DNA of 64,000 nucleotides from NCBI GenBank assembly GCA_033026295.1, contig CM065187.1, forward strand, positions 16,960,388 to 17,024,387. Direction: 5' to 3'. The number at the start of each line of letters is the position of its first letter. The stretch's first letter is position 1. This DNA comes from Channa striata (Eukaryota; Chordata; Actinopteri; Anabantiformes; Channidae). Positions 24,911 through 37,127 of this stretch are shown here, in pieces. Made by a program: the position numbers and the translations under genes. The notes beneath the pieces were generated by a model, which saw nothing but the letters and a program-made list of their open reading frames with translations, did no database searches and was not told where the DNA came from.

Positions 24911-27394
24911 TAGTGGTTTGAACTTTACCTCACCAGAATTCTTTCCTTTGCGATGGCTATTTGTGTCCACACACACGCACAGACTGATAACCGGTCCCGT
25001 CTCACACCCAGGGTTTCTAACTCATCTCATCTCAGTTTTAACGGCCTGTGTTGTCACACCCTTCACTGACGGACTCTTGTTAGCATTGACCTTTCTCCCC
25101 TGACATGCTTGTTAGAATTAACACTGTTTAAAATAGTTGACTTTATGATAACACAAGAGCTGCCGTTTTCCAGCAGGTTTGGAATCATAACTAACTTTTC
25201 CTGGACTGTTTTTGCTCTTGTGTAAAATGTTTAAAAGTACATTTGGGACCACTTGTTCAGATTAATCATAAAAATGCAGAATCAACATATTCATTCCAAA
25301 CTGCTTCACTGGATCAATGTGTTTCTACAGGATAAATCTCCATAAGTCAATTATATAGTACAATTTTTGGGATGTGTGTGTGTGTGTAGGTGGTAGGTGA
25401 AAGTGGAGGGTGTATTGATCTAATCCAGAATGTGCTAACTGTATCTTGTTTCTACCTATTTGATGTAATGATAGTCTATGGATCCTTAATTGACAAGAGG
25501 GTTGTTGCAGACATCATGTGGTGGACAGGCCTGCAAACTCAAGTGTCAAACTGCTTTACTTGTTTTCTTTGATACTTGCCTTCCACTATTTGAAATTGAA
25601 AAAATGTCCACTGTACAGAGTGGGTCTCTGTAACCATGGAAAGTCAGCTCTGCATGTCCACCTTCACATTGCCTTGGTGGTGAAAGACACAAGTTTGCTT
25701 TAAAAAGTGCACTGAAATGTACATCTCTGTTAGAAGAACAGATGGATATAAAGACAGGAAGAAAACATTCAAACAACAGTGGACAAGCCTCTTATTTAAC
25801 ATTACCACAGGTCAGTTATAAATATGTGGTTCAGCCAAGAAAAGTAAAAAGTTTCATGTGTTTCACTGCAGACTGTATTAAATGTATCCTGCCAATTCTA
25901 CATCTCTGTTTCTCTCTGTCCACACTTTCTACTGAAATAAATTGCACATCTTTTCCAAACAGAGCAATTTCTCCACCATCTGTTCACCAGCATAAATCAG
26001 GGCTTGTTGATGTAAACCTCCTCCTTCCTCAAACTCCCCCCCAGTGAGGACCGATGCAGGCCTAATCCCCCAGTCTCCCGTGCCCTCTAAATCATCCTTG
26101 CATATTAATGGATCTGTGCATCACTATCACATAGAAGTATGTACACAAAATATGCAAAATCAGTTGCTTGCTCTCATTGGAGGCTCGTGATGAGCAGGAA
26201 GAAAAGGAACATGTACAGATTTTTAAATAGCTGTGTGCACCAGCAGAAAGGAAGTGAATCTAAGATGCAAATGCAGGCATATACACACAAAGTCAACGCA
26301 GGATTTTTTTACTTAAGAAACCAAGAAAACGTCCCTCTCTCGATTTCCCGTTCATCTCATCTCCAGTCACACTGGACTTTTGACGGCAACTACACCTCTT
26401 CTCAATGTGTTCCCCAGGTCACAGACCAACCCAAACAACCCCTGCTCCATTTCTAGGTCTGTAGCATCACAGCCCTCTCATACACCCATACAGATGTTTC
26501 TACACTACTTGATAATCCAGCCTGGCCCCCTTATGCCAAGGATTAACATTACATAGCTGGACTCAATCCAGCCACATGTGGTTGGGGACAAATGGTAGAA
26601 AGGAAGGACAAGACAGACCAAAAGGATCTGCACTGATGGCATTTGACAAGTGTTGATATTTTGCTCAGTAATCTCGTCTTGTACAAGCATTGTTGAAACA
26701 AAAATAATGGAAACATGATCAAATGCTATAATTTCAGTATTAACCTGAGGTTGAATTCCTCTAAGACAGAAACAACAGTTTTTTGTTTGCTTTTCAGTTT
26801 TAAATGATTAGTCAGTCTATTCAAAGATGTAGAGGTTGTGCACAGCACAATTTTGAGATGCAGTAGCTCAAAGGAACATCTGGCCAAATGTATACCACGG
26901 TGCAACAGGAGCAGGTTTTAATGACAACAGATGGCTTGCAGGATTATGAAAAACACAGATGAATGCACTTAACAGATAGCCATCCACAAGGGATGATGAA
27001 ACCCCAAGACCAAACACTGAGGAGGATGGAAGGAGTTCGAATGAGCTTTGGGCTCTTGTCTTCATATCAGCTTTATATGAACGAGCAAAGAAACTTGAAA
27101 GCAACTGAATAATCCAACTGCTTTTATCAATGTTTTATTATAATTAGTTTAACTGAGTACTTAATTTGCTCTCAGTGGCTTGGCATCTGCTAAAAGCCGT
27201 CTTGGAAAGTCAATCAGTGTTTTTAGTGTTTTAAGTGTTAAGCTAACTTTTTAAGTTTTTCATCAATGATATAATTTCTCAACAATAGATGTGCACACAC
27301 TGAAGGACACACATGCAGTGCATTTACAGTATTAGGAAGAGATAGAAGCTCCTTTTCCTAAAATGAAACTAAATACATGCACTAATTTTCATAC

Positions 27395-27640
27395 ATGTGG
27401 GCTAGATTTTGCCTGACAGGCCCAATGGATCTTTCTATAGGAGATCCATCGAGGTGCTTTATAAAGCCGGCCAGTGCAAACATGGCTTTGATTAAACTTT
27501 CACTAATTAAAGTCTCCCTCATCTTATTAGCCCGACTAATTGATTTAATTTGTCTTAGCTCAACTATTGGCTGTGACCTCTACTTAGTTAATGAATTAAT
27601 TGATTTAGCTCAACTGTAGTTGGAGAAGTCAAAGAGGATT
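27395..27640. promoter_or_regulatory. Candidate enhancer dense in TAAT/ATTA sites
   Basis: Within about 135 bp there are many homeodomain cores: gattaaac, actaattaaag, gactaattgattta, tagttaatgaatt and ttaattgattta. TAATTGATTTA occurs twice (27537-27547 and 27597-27607), each followed by TAGCTCAACT nearby (27557 and 27607), so part of the block is an imperfect direct repeat. Likely a homeodomain-bound element, but unproven. Confidence 0.4.
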
Positions 27641-30249
27641 TTGACATGTTGCCCCTTTAATCTTGCTTGCTCTAGACACTCTTTGGGCCATGATAGCAAA
27701 GTAATAGCACAGGTGGGACGGGAAATGTAGGGTTGATAGTTTTAGCTGTGGACTAAAAGTGTCTCTTCACGAGGCCACAACACAGAGAAGATTTAGACTT
27801 GTGCAGTTTGTCAGTGAATAAAAACAGCCTTGATAATGACTTTTTAAACCGTAACTCTTCAGTTGCTTCAACTCTACACTGGATTTTAAATACTAATACT
27901 TTCCCTGACCAACCTCCACCTTGGGGAAGAACAGGAAATACTCTAAAGGTCTCCATGTTGGAGAAGGTGAAAAAAACGAGTCAATAATATTGCGATAATG
28001 CATTATTAGAACTATTACACATCCTTTGCAAGGGCACTTGGACGCCTGAATCACTAGCATGCACTTTAATGACGATGTCTTTCTGGGTAACGGTGGGAGC
28101 GTCTTCAGCTTGGATGCAGCTATTAACCAGATGCAGGGGACCGGCAGTGACTGAACTTGGCACCATTCGCTGCCACCTGATGCAGTAATGGGGCTCTACG
28201 TGTGTCCATTTATCACAGAATGCAGTAATGTAGGATCTGGATTTTGTTCAAACGAGCCTATATTGGAACCAAGAGAGGTTAGTTTTGTGCCCTTGAATGT
28301 GCTGTTTCTTCCTGGACTTGGAGACGAGGAGGACGCAGTAAAACCTGAGCAAACAGCTCCCTCCGGTGGTGGGAAAAAATATTAGTTTTTTTGTTTAGCT
28401 TTGTTTAATTTTTTTTTTTTTTTTTGCATGTGTTCATCTATAGCCGAGCATCTAACAAGGAATTTAAAAAAACGAAAATTATGAAAGACAATCATGGCTC
28501 CTCTTATCTCCAGTTTGATTGACAAATATAAAAATACAACAAAGAAACTTTCCTATTGTGCGCCTGTGCTCTTGTAAAATGTGAAACAGCAATTTGTGAC
28601 TTGGCATTATAACCTAACTGAGACATTGTTTTGTTCTCTTTGATCAATGAGCCTTAAAATGAGTCAACTAATATAATTTAGAGTAATCAAAAGAAAACAG
28701 CTGATCTGCAATTGCCAATAGCTTAAGGTGTCTTGGTCAGTTTCAGAAGAAATGGTTATTTAATAAATTAGACAAACTCAACTGATTCTACGAGTTTCTA
28801 TTGTTAGTTATAAGCTTGTTTAATGCTTATCATTAATCTCCTAAACTGAAATGACTGCTGCAACCCATTATAAATACCCATCTCAAGGCAGTTAGAGAGG
28901 AAGATGGACGGGGGAAGTGGAGATAAGAAGCAACATGTGCAATAGATTTCAACCCCCAAATGATCCAAATATCCATAACTCAGAGCAGAGATAGAGAACC
29001 TCTTCCTGCAGAAAGGAAGTATTCAAACCAAGTTAGTCCCAAAGTGGGTGTGATAACTGAGAGATTTACAACTTCAACTTCGACCTTTAAGTCAGGTGAG
29101 GTAGAGATTTAAAGGGTTCTGCATACACTGGTTATATTTTGGGTTGTATCAAAACTCACTTTGTAACTGTATAAAAATAAGAATTCTTTGAGAAGCAAAA
29201 CTTGGTGAAAAGATGTTCATCAAGCAAAAACCAAAGACAAGAAGCACTACAATTACATGAGAAAATGATGATGATGATCAAAAAGTCAAATGTAAAATAC
29301 AATAATACAGCTTCAAACAAGGCCTCGGCCAGATTGTTTGTGAGATGTCGTGTTATTTTTAAGAGCATTCAAATTTATTTCGTTAAGTTGTGGACTGTAC
29401 CACTTCTCAAAATGAAAACAATTAAACTCTCTTGTGCTTTTCTAATAAATGCAGCATTTTAATTTGTATGTCAGGCGCTGACTTCTGATTTTGGCTGGCA
29501 CTCAAATTATTCTGCTTTAGATTTCATTACTAAACTTAATCATAATGTAAAAGCAAAGTGCATGGATTAATACATTTAGTCTTGATGACAGTTTTATGTA
29601 TGTTTGATTAAATATTGCAAGGTTTGTTTTTCTAATTTTGCCCAATACTCTCCAAGCAAAGTGATCCAGCACAAAATACAACTGTAATAAACATTTTCCC
29701 TTTAAAAAAAACTTGTATTCATTATGATTTATGGTCACCTGCTGCCCTCTGGCTTGCTGACAGATAGCTGAGATGTAATCGCTCAACCATACTATAAATC
29801 GCCTTAATGAAGGTGACTTTATTTACAGAGTGAGAGGCTACAGCACATTTATGTGGCGCCTACACAACTGAGGATGCACATGTGGAGTCAGTGTGCAACA
29901 TTGTGAGGTTAACAATCACATGAATACAAATGCACACAACTGCTGTAGTCACAGTGCAGACAGACACAAATATGAGAAATGTCCCGACTCAGAATTACTA
30001 TAGCAGATCAGGCTAGGACATGAGATTACAGGAATAAAGGAGGAAAACCACAGTACATTAACACATTATAAGGTTTACGTGTAAGGTTTACAGTAACTGT
30101 CTTGATTGAAGTGATGATGTTTTATATGACCACAATATTTTCGGCCTATGTTTGTTTATTTTATACGATAGATTTTATGCATTAAGTTATTTAACTGAGC
30201 TCTTCTCTGCGATGGGTGAGCTGGTTTTGAATTAAAACGAAATCACGTA

Positions 30250-30480
30250 GAAAAAGGACCTTTAGTCGTCACTGAGCACATATACATTTGCACATACAAG
30301 ATACAATGAAATCTGTCCTCTGCGTTTAACCCATCGCTCTGGGGGGAGCAGTGGGCAGCCTGCAGCATTTTAGCATCATTTTTGTTTGTATTTTTTCTTA
30401 AATATGTTTCTGAAATCCAGCAGGAGAAACAGGTGAGAAAGATCGTCAGACTAGATATCAAACCCCACCGACACAGCTCA
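30250..30480 (+). repeat. Teleost interspersed repeat (copy B)
   Basis: Shares catttgcacatacaag and atacaatgaaat with copy A at 17484. It then has gtcctctgcgtttaaccc and gggagcagtgggcagcc, landmarks of a very common fish dispersed element. The right end is degraded. Confidence 0.55.
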
Positions 30481-31009
30481 GCTTTTTGTGTATAAAGTCT
30501 TGCCAAGATTTCTTGTTTAATCAAACTTAAATCTCAAAGTATCTAACAGTGAAACATTGATTTGAAACCACATGCAACGGGGCCTTAAAACCAGAATAGT
30601 GTGACAGACATTTCGCAATATTTATCATGGGGTCAGTTCATAAGAAAAAAAAGTACCACCTTAGAACACAGCCCATGAGGATGACAATATCATCTAACAT
30701 TGTCATTAGGAAAGGAAGCAAAAATGTTGTGTCATTAACTTCCTTTTTCATATTGCTGCAATGGCAGTGGCTCATTTTGCGGTTTTCCAGAGTATTGTGA
30801 CGTGGTTCCACAGACACACACAGGCTTCAGCTGAAGGTAGAACGGACTCTGGATGTTGTATGCAGATGTGCACAGTGGAGGAATTAGTACGAAGCCCTTT
30901 ACGCAACTCAGCGGCCATTATGCAACATGAAAAAAAAAATCTTAATAGATTTTAAGCAGAAATCTAAAAGCGAGCCACCTGGAGGAGGAGCACTTCCCCT
31001 TTAACTCAG
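30481..31009. other. Upstream flank of tmem250, no gene seen
   Basis: AT-rich sequence leading into the CpG-rich block at 31010. No recognisable feature. Confidence 0.5.
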
Positions 31010-31260
31010 CTGATGTCGTCACAGCAGGATGACTCGTATATTTTGCGACAGGCCGTACGGCGCCGGCTCACGGTCGCTCCTTCTTCTTCGTTACTGGCAT
31101 TAAACAGTTCATCGCGGGCAAACAAAAGAAAACTAAGTCCGCGCGTTGCCGCCGAATGACGCGACGACAGTGTTTCTAATGTGCTACAATGATCCAGTCG
31201 TCTGAGAATCAAACACTTCTGTTGTGTCTGAGCACGAAGACGTCGTAGTGTTGCATGCAT
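31010..31260 (+). promoter_or_regulatory. tmem250: Probable tmem250 CpG promoter and first noncoding exon
   Basis: A sharp local rise in CpG (gtacggcgccggctcacggtc; gccgccgaatgacgcgacga) in otherwise AT-rich DNA, just upstream of tmem250, is typical of a housekeeping-type promoter. A splice donor cat|gtaagc sits at 31261, and a matching acceptor lies at 31491-31496. The start site is not resolvable. The minus-strand 84-codon frame over it is a shadow of the CpG-rich DNA. Confidence 0.5.
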
Positions 31261-31496
31261 GTAAGCTCACCATTGCTTCTGCACGATCACTTCTTTCTAG
31301 ACCAAAGTACGTTTGCACGATCCTTTTTGGCTCGATGAAATGCAGCTATGATTTAGTCATCACAAGCTAATCAGTCACTTTATGCTCAGAGCCATTTATT
31401 TCTAAGTGTGTGACCATAAGGCCTGTTTTTCATGTGTTAAGTTTGCCACAACGTGTGCATGTGTGTGTGTGTTTTGTAATTGTAATGTCTCCCCAG

Positions 31497-31690
31497 GACT
31501 CTGTCTCACCATTGCTGACTGGAACTGGCAGCAGACAGACGACCCCTGTCTCGTCCCTGGGCTCCTGTAAGAGCCACTCGGAGCTCCACAACCAAATGAA
31601 GCAAACTGCCTCCCCAGGAGCTCCACTCGCAGAAGACTCCACCTGTAACTGCATCTTCTGTGCTCCGAGCTGGGCTCCAGTAGCCCACCC
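31497..31690 (+). other. tmem250: tmem250 5' UTR, second exon part
   Basis: Acceptor tctccccag ends at 31496 and the leader runs to the ATG at 31691. It contains an open frame in another phase that continues past the tmem250 start (see findings). The tmem250 frame itself has a TAA at 31646-31648, so no longer N terminus is possible in this exon. Confidence 0.55.
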
Positions 31691-32110
31691 ATGCCTGTGA
31701 TCCCTATTCCACGGCGGGTGCGCAGCTTCCATGGCCCCCACACCACCTGCATGCACTCGGCATGTGGGTCGACGCACACTTCCAAGCTAGTGCGCACAAA
31801 GTACAATAACTTTGACCTCTACCTGCGCTCACGCTGCATGTACAGCTTCCTGCGTTTCCTGCTGTACTTTGGCTGCAGTCTGCTGACCTCCCTGCTCTGG
31901 GTGACGCTCTCTGCTCTCTTCTTCCTGCAGTATGTCAGCGTGCGTGTACTCCTGCGGCTGCAGTACAAGCTGTCTGTCATTCTGCTTTTGTTAGGCCACC
32001 GGCGCCTGGACTTTGGGGTTCTCAACGACCTGATCATCTACAGCATGCAGATCACCATGTTCTTGGTGGGGGGGCTCGGCTGGTGCTTTATGGTGTTCGT
32101 GGACATGTAA
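31691..32110 (+). CDS. tmem250: Transmembrane protein 250
   Basis: A 139-residue protein, the same length as human TMEM250 (C9orf69). It shares the N terminus RRVRSFHGPHTTC, the RTKYNNFD motif and the C terminus LVGGLGWCFMVFVDM. There are three hydrophobic segments, about residues 52-80, 84-101 and 113-137. The N-terminal 50 residues are polar with several Cys/His, and there is no signal peptide. The coding region is a single exon. The ATG context (cacccATGc) is weak, but length and conservation fix the start. Function is poorly known; the human protein was reported as a binder of a herpesvirus capsid protein (UL25). It sits between lhx3 and nacc2 on the same strand, as in mammals. Confidence 0.96.
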   Translation: MPVIPIPRRVRSFHGPHTTCMHSACGSTHTSKLVRTKYNNFDLYLRSRCMYSFLRFLLYFGCSLLTSLLWVTLSALFFLQYVSVRVLLRLQYKLSVILLLLGHRRLDFGVLNDLIIYSMQITMFLVGGLGWCFMVFVDM

Positions 32111-32935
32111 CTGCAACTTGAGCAATGTGGTAAATGTAGTGTATGATGTGGATGCTTTACACTATAACGTCAGCGTTGTGTTGTGGTGTTGTGGGACACC
32201 ACACACTTTCAGCATGTCCACGTGGACTGCTCTGTTTCAGTGCGGATGTACTGAAAAAGACCCTTTTGACATCAACACATTAAAACCTATTGGTTTAGTT
32301 TTAGAAATGATAGAGTCCAGTAAGTATCTGTGTAACATCTGTAACCCACTGTGCAGCCTAAAGAACACAGTGTACAGTGCTTTTAAAAATGTTGGTCCTG
32401 TATAACTCGAGACCCACCGGGTTTCTGATCATGAAACGCATCTTTTACATTTCTACTGCATTTTCATGCCATTTGTGAACAGTTTTCACATATTTTAATG
32501 GGCACCTTGACCACTAAGTCGTTTGTTTACAACAATGGAAAAAAACTATTATCAGAGTCCGGTTGCATGGAGAAGTGACTTAACATATGACTGATGTGCA
32601 TCATGGCTGTATGATGCAAGCAAGTCATTTTTGCCAAAATAACACTATTTGGGCCACAGAAACAAAACTTGTCTCCAAGGTTGATAAAGGTTAAATTGTG
32701 TTGTGTGTGTGTGAACACAAAATCATGTAAATATACATTTATAGTACCACAGAGATGACGCTGATAAACTAACTCCTGGTGGACTATGTGACCAAAATAA
32801 GCAAGTCAACAACAGTGTGGTGTTATGTTGTTTTGTGGAAAGGGTGGGGCAGAATGGGGGAAAGGGCATTGTGTAAGTGACCAACATCCACTTTTTTTGG
32901 TAAAATAATTTAATAAACTTTTTGTTGATGAAATG
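32111..32935 (+). other. tmem250: tmem250 3' UTR
   Basis: Runs from the stop to a canonical AATAAA at 32912-32917, with a GT-rich stretch (ttttgttgatg) just after it. The cleavage point near 32935 is inferred. Confidence 0.65.
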
Positions 32936-34480
32936 TTCTGTGCTTCAGAATGTATGACCAAGTGAATGTGCTTACTGTGTGCGTGTCTCACACGAATGGC
33001 ATGCCTCGAGCTGTGTCATAAGAGTGTGTGACAGTTCAAATTGAGCACGATTTTAGGTCAAGTGTTCCATCAGTCGCTCCTTCACATGGTTTCAGAGCTG
33101 CTGTGACAGACTTCTCTGTTTGGCTTTCCCTGGCACACAAACACCAACCACAACTAGACCCTGCTGTTTCTGCCAAGCATAACAATGGAAATGGCTGTGT
33201 CCCAATCACCTTATATAGCCTCATTTTCACTTGGCATGAAGTCTGCTTACAGGGCCTAATGAGGGCGGAACAGGTTGAAATAGTTAAATAAGCTGTTTAA
33301 CACGTAATCAGGTATAACTGTAAAGATTTAAACTCATATTCTGTCATGCACAAGGGTCAGTCAGGCTCCCCTTGTTTATAATTTGCTAACACAGGAAAAT
33401 ACCAGGACACCATGGGCAGATATGTACTTTCAACACAGTGGCTGGTGGGCTGACTTAAGACATGCTTGAGACTGGTATGGCCGCAGGCTGTAAATGGATA
33501 ATCGGGGGCAACAATAAGCTTTTGTTGAAAGGATCAACACATCATAGGCCTCATGCTCTGGTGTAACTAGGCTGTCAGATCAGGGTAGCTACACCAGAGC
33601 AGGAGATTTAGAGAACATGATTTGTCTATAGTGATCTACAGTAGGCTTGATGACTCAGTTATTGCCTACTCATTTTCATTTCTTCTTTTTATTCTCAGGA
33701 AAAGCTGAATTTTTTTTAATGAATATGACTTGTCAATTTCATTGTTTTTTCAAGCTCTGACACCTCTTCAGCTTCCCGTTCAGAACTTGAACTTTGAACC
33801 GTATAAACATAAAATGCATGTCCATTACTTAGTTATATGTCAAGGCACCGAAAACCTATTAAATCTGGTGGGTTTAAGTAATTACTTAATTGCTGTAACA
33901 GAAAAAAAAATTGAATGAATGTTACTAGTTTGCGTCTCTCTAAATTTTGACTGCATCAGTTGTCATGTAAGTTACATCTTTCACTATAAGTTGACCAATA
34001 AGCCATAATCTGATGGCTTTAGTAACAGAAAATTACATAGTGACGGATTGATGTAGCTCAGCATTCATATAAAGGAGGGAAGCTGAGGGAAACATGTCCG
34101 CTTCATAATTCTGTGGCTTTTTTGTTGTTGTTGTTGTTTATTACTGAATTGCTAATTTAGGACAACATGTAAAGCAAAGAATCACTTCCTTGAAATACTC
34201 TCCTCTCACATAAATGTGGAAATTTCAGTGACATCACAAGCCAAACATGAGGAGAACCACTGTTTTACTTGGCTTAGGCGTAAACAAATCAGCACATCGG
34301 AAGTGAACTTTGTAAAATGTTTTTAAAGAAGAAATCAAACCATCCCCTCAAGTATTGATTCATTCATCCTAATTTGAGGCATAATAAAGACGTGCAGTTA
34401 CATATAGGATCACATTAAAAAGGAGATCCTTCTACAGCATCTAGCTGAAGACAGTGTGGCACGAAGCCTGCAGTGATTTC
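32936..34480. other. Spacer between tmem250 and nacc2 promoter
   Basis: No gene seen. Holds a near-perfect hairpin at 33555-33600 and a gtt-repeat at about 34121-34138. Confidence 0.5.
33555..33600. repeat. Inverted repeat, 15-bp arms
   Basis: Arms gctctggtgtaacta and tagctacaccagagc pair with one mismatch around a 16-nt loop. No promoter or processing signal is visible, so it could be a chance palindrome or a repeat relic. Confidence 0.8.
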
Positions 34481-35269
34481 GGGAGCTGTGGCGCTGTGAT
34501 ATCACATGCCTGCAGTAACGAAAAGTTGACTTAAGGTCACACCGCCAGCAGTTGGCGCTTAGACGTTAGCCGAGCAGCACACATGCGCATCGTGTAGCCC
34601 GAGCTGTCATCGCACAGGGACACGTGAGGCCAACGCATGTAAGTTGTCCGTGTGCAGGAGCACGACAAAAAGCGTCGCTTGTCCTACTTGGGCCACAGCT
34701 CGAAATGTGCCACAAACGCGATGCCGTGGTGAATCAGTCCCCCCCCCCCCCCAGTCCTGCTCCTGCTCCTGCTCGGCTGGTTGCACCCTCGGTCGTGTAC
34801 ACCTTTAAGCCCGCAGAGTGCACCGAGTTCATGTGTCCGTAAAGGCGCACGGCGTGACCCAACCGTCCGTGCGCCGCGTAGACTACAGTAGGACGTACCT
34901 ACAGTAACCTGGCCGGTCCCAGCGACGATGTCTGTGTCTTTAAACAGAAAGTCTTTGGCGAGTGCTGCATGATGTCAGGCTGCTCGCAGTCCGCACACTG
35001 TTCATGTGAGCGCCGTGCACTTCCTGCAAAGGGACAGAAGCGGGCAGAGAGAGAAAGAGAGTGGGATAGAGAGATGGGGGACGAGCGGCAGAGACAGGAC
35101 TAGAGTGAGAGTGAGCCAGCGGACGAGGGGAAACCGGGGCCTGCGCCGTTTCTTTCCCACAAAAACACCCCGCAAACTTTAGAGGTGAATCCGAAGAGAG
35201 AGAGAGAGAGGGAGCCTGCCACATCTGCGCCAGCTGACAGCCGCAGTTTATGGAACAGCGACGTCTCGG
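34480..35269 (+). promoter_or_regulatory. nacc2: Probable nacc2 CpG promoter and first noncoding exon
   Basis: CpG-rich DNA (for example cggcgtgacc, gtgcgccgcgtag, gagcggcag), followed by a purine-rich leader at about 35030-35210 and a donor tcgg|gtaaat at 35270. The next gene downstream on the + strand is nacc2, whose human orthologue has a remote noncoding first exon. A 14-base C run lies at 34739-34752. Assignment to nacc2 is inference; an unknown noncoding transcript is the alternative. Confidence 0.45.
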
Positions 35270-36263
35270 GTAAATATACGTCCCCCGGTTGTCGTCGCTT
35301 GGTGTTTGCAGTATGACGCATAGGTTTTACCGGGCATTATTCCCTCGCCTCTCCCTCTGAGAGGTCCAGCGGGCAGCTGCCTGCTGACAGCACAGCCAGA
35401 GAGCGGCTGCCCGTAAACTCACAGCTCAACTAAGTTCGACTCGTAAACTTTCATCAAGTCCTGTAATGTCACGAAGTGCGAGGGATTTTACGCGGAGGAT
35501 GGAGAGAGAAATATTTCCGCAGAAGTGTACCACGCGCCGCCAGAAGAATTTAATCGGACTAGTGATATTTGTGTTTATGTATTTATTGATTTTGTTAGCC
35601 CGGGACATTGTAGTGTAATAATCACGCTGGGCAGCACTTTAAAACGGGAAACCACAGGAAATAGTGCTGTCATTTGTATAACTGTATGAGTGGAGAAAGT
35701 GGTGTGATATTATCGTTCTTGCGTCACGATGAAGTCAAAACAACCCCCCCCAAAAAAATCTCCACCCATAATGCATCCATTGTATTGCTATATGTTGCAT
35801 GATTGCTCCGGTGCATATTTCTGCACAGATCAGGTGGAGCTGCCGGTCTTGTTGGGACGATTGTGCCAGCAGTGTAGTATTAGGAGTGTCTGACCCAGTA
35901 CAGTTCCAGCACAGCTTCTCATACCCTCAGTCAGGGACGTTTAAATAATTAACAGTGCTGGCTCAAGATGTCCTTAAATTTGGAGTTTGTCATTAAAATG
36001 GAACGTAACGCTAAACTTTGACATTTTTTAAAAATTTACAAAGGATTGTGAACCAAACTGGAATGAGAAACTCAGATTCTTTATTGTAATATGTTCAGCA
36101 GAGTTACACTGATTGCACCATGAACAGTACAATTTTGTCAAGTTGGAAGTCATTTCCTTCATTTAGTTAACTGTTGCCTGCCGTTTTATCAGACCTGTCA
36201 GTTGCCGCTCTGTTTACCTTACCTGAACCCTGCAGGAGCCATCTGACTGAACGTACAGTACCA

Positions 36264-36279
36264 CCCCCCCCCCCCCCCC
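36264..36279. repeat. Poly-C tract (C16)
   Basis: Sixteen consecutive C, followed by AAAA. Confidence 0.97.
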
Positions 36280-37105
36280 AAAACACTGTGTGAACATGGG
36301 TGAACAGTGTGGCTCGCCAGCATAGAGCTTGTGGCAATTTTCTTCATTTCCTGTCACTTTCCTTCCCTCTTGCAGATGCTCTTATTCTCCGTCACCCTGC
36401 TCTCATTCGTGTCTAGTCCACTGTTGAGCAGTGTACTTGTTCTCAAGATGACTATGAAAAAAAGTCCCGGCTTTTACGCAAGCCCCTTATGGGCTGCGTC
36501 TCATCTTTGTCTTGTGGTAGCTATACCAACTTTGATGTGTAACTTACAGTACGTCAACCATTCTGGTTCCCCTGACAGGTGTTGCACAGGCTGGATTACA
36601 GTCCAAAGAGCAATGGGTGTCATTAAAATTGTGTAGTGTGAAGTTCACAGATTTTTTAAAAACATTTCCCTCAACTTTTTTGAATGGTTTTGAATCCCAC
36701 TTCACACTGTTGGAGCGTTTTTGTGCCCATCTGTTGGTGCCTCTGTTATGTAAAATTATCCCAGCAGAAAATGAAATGTATTGTACTTGCTTTTGGAAAC
36801 AGTAGCCGCATCAGTGTGTATCCATAGGTGGTCCCGCCCACTTTAGGGCAACACAGACACAGATTTTATCAAGGTGGTTTATGACATTCCTTCCCCTAAT
36901 GCAACTGCAATTTCTATCTTTGGTGTTTTACACCACATACATGGTGAACGTGGAACTTTTCTTTTTTTCTATCACACTCCAAACGGAGGCCCTCCAACAG
37001 CACTCGTCTTTGCTTTGGACGTCTGCCAAAAGGATTGTGATGGCTCTCAACAGCTGTATTTGTCTGTGTGTGTACGTGTTTGCTTGTGTCGGTAAGTGTG
37101 TTAGC

Positions 37106-37127
37106 ATGTGTGTGTGTGTGTGTGTGT
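37106..37127. repeat. (TG)11 microsatellite
   Basis: Pure TG run. Confidence 0.93.

Larger units (their letters stand above)
23938..30249. other. Spacer with candidate regulatory blocks, no firm gene
   Basis: AT-rich. Blocks at 24820-24910, 26040-26130 (TAATCCCC and catattaatg sites) and 27395-27640 look enhancer-like. No protein family recognised in the open frames here. Confidence 0.45.

Noticed and set aside
31006..31260. 84-codon minus-strand frame over the tmem250 CpG block
   Set aside because: Stop-poor because of CpG richness; the gene structure fits the + strand.
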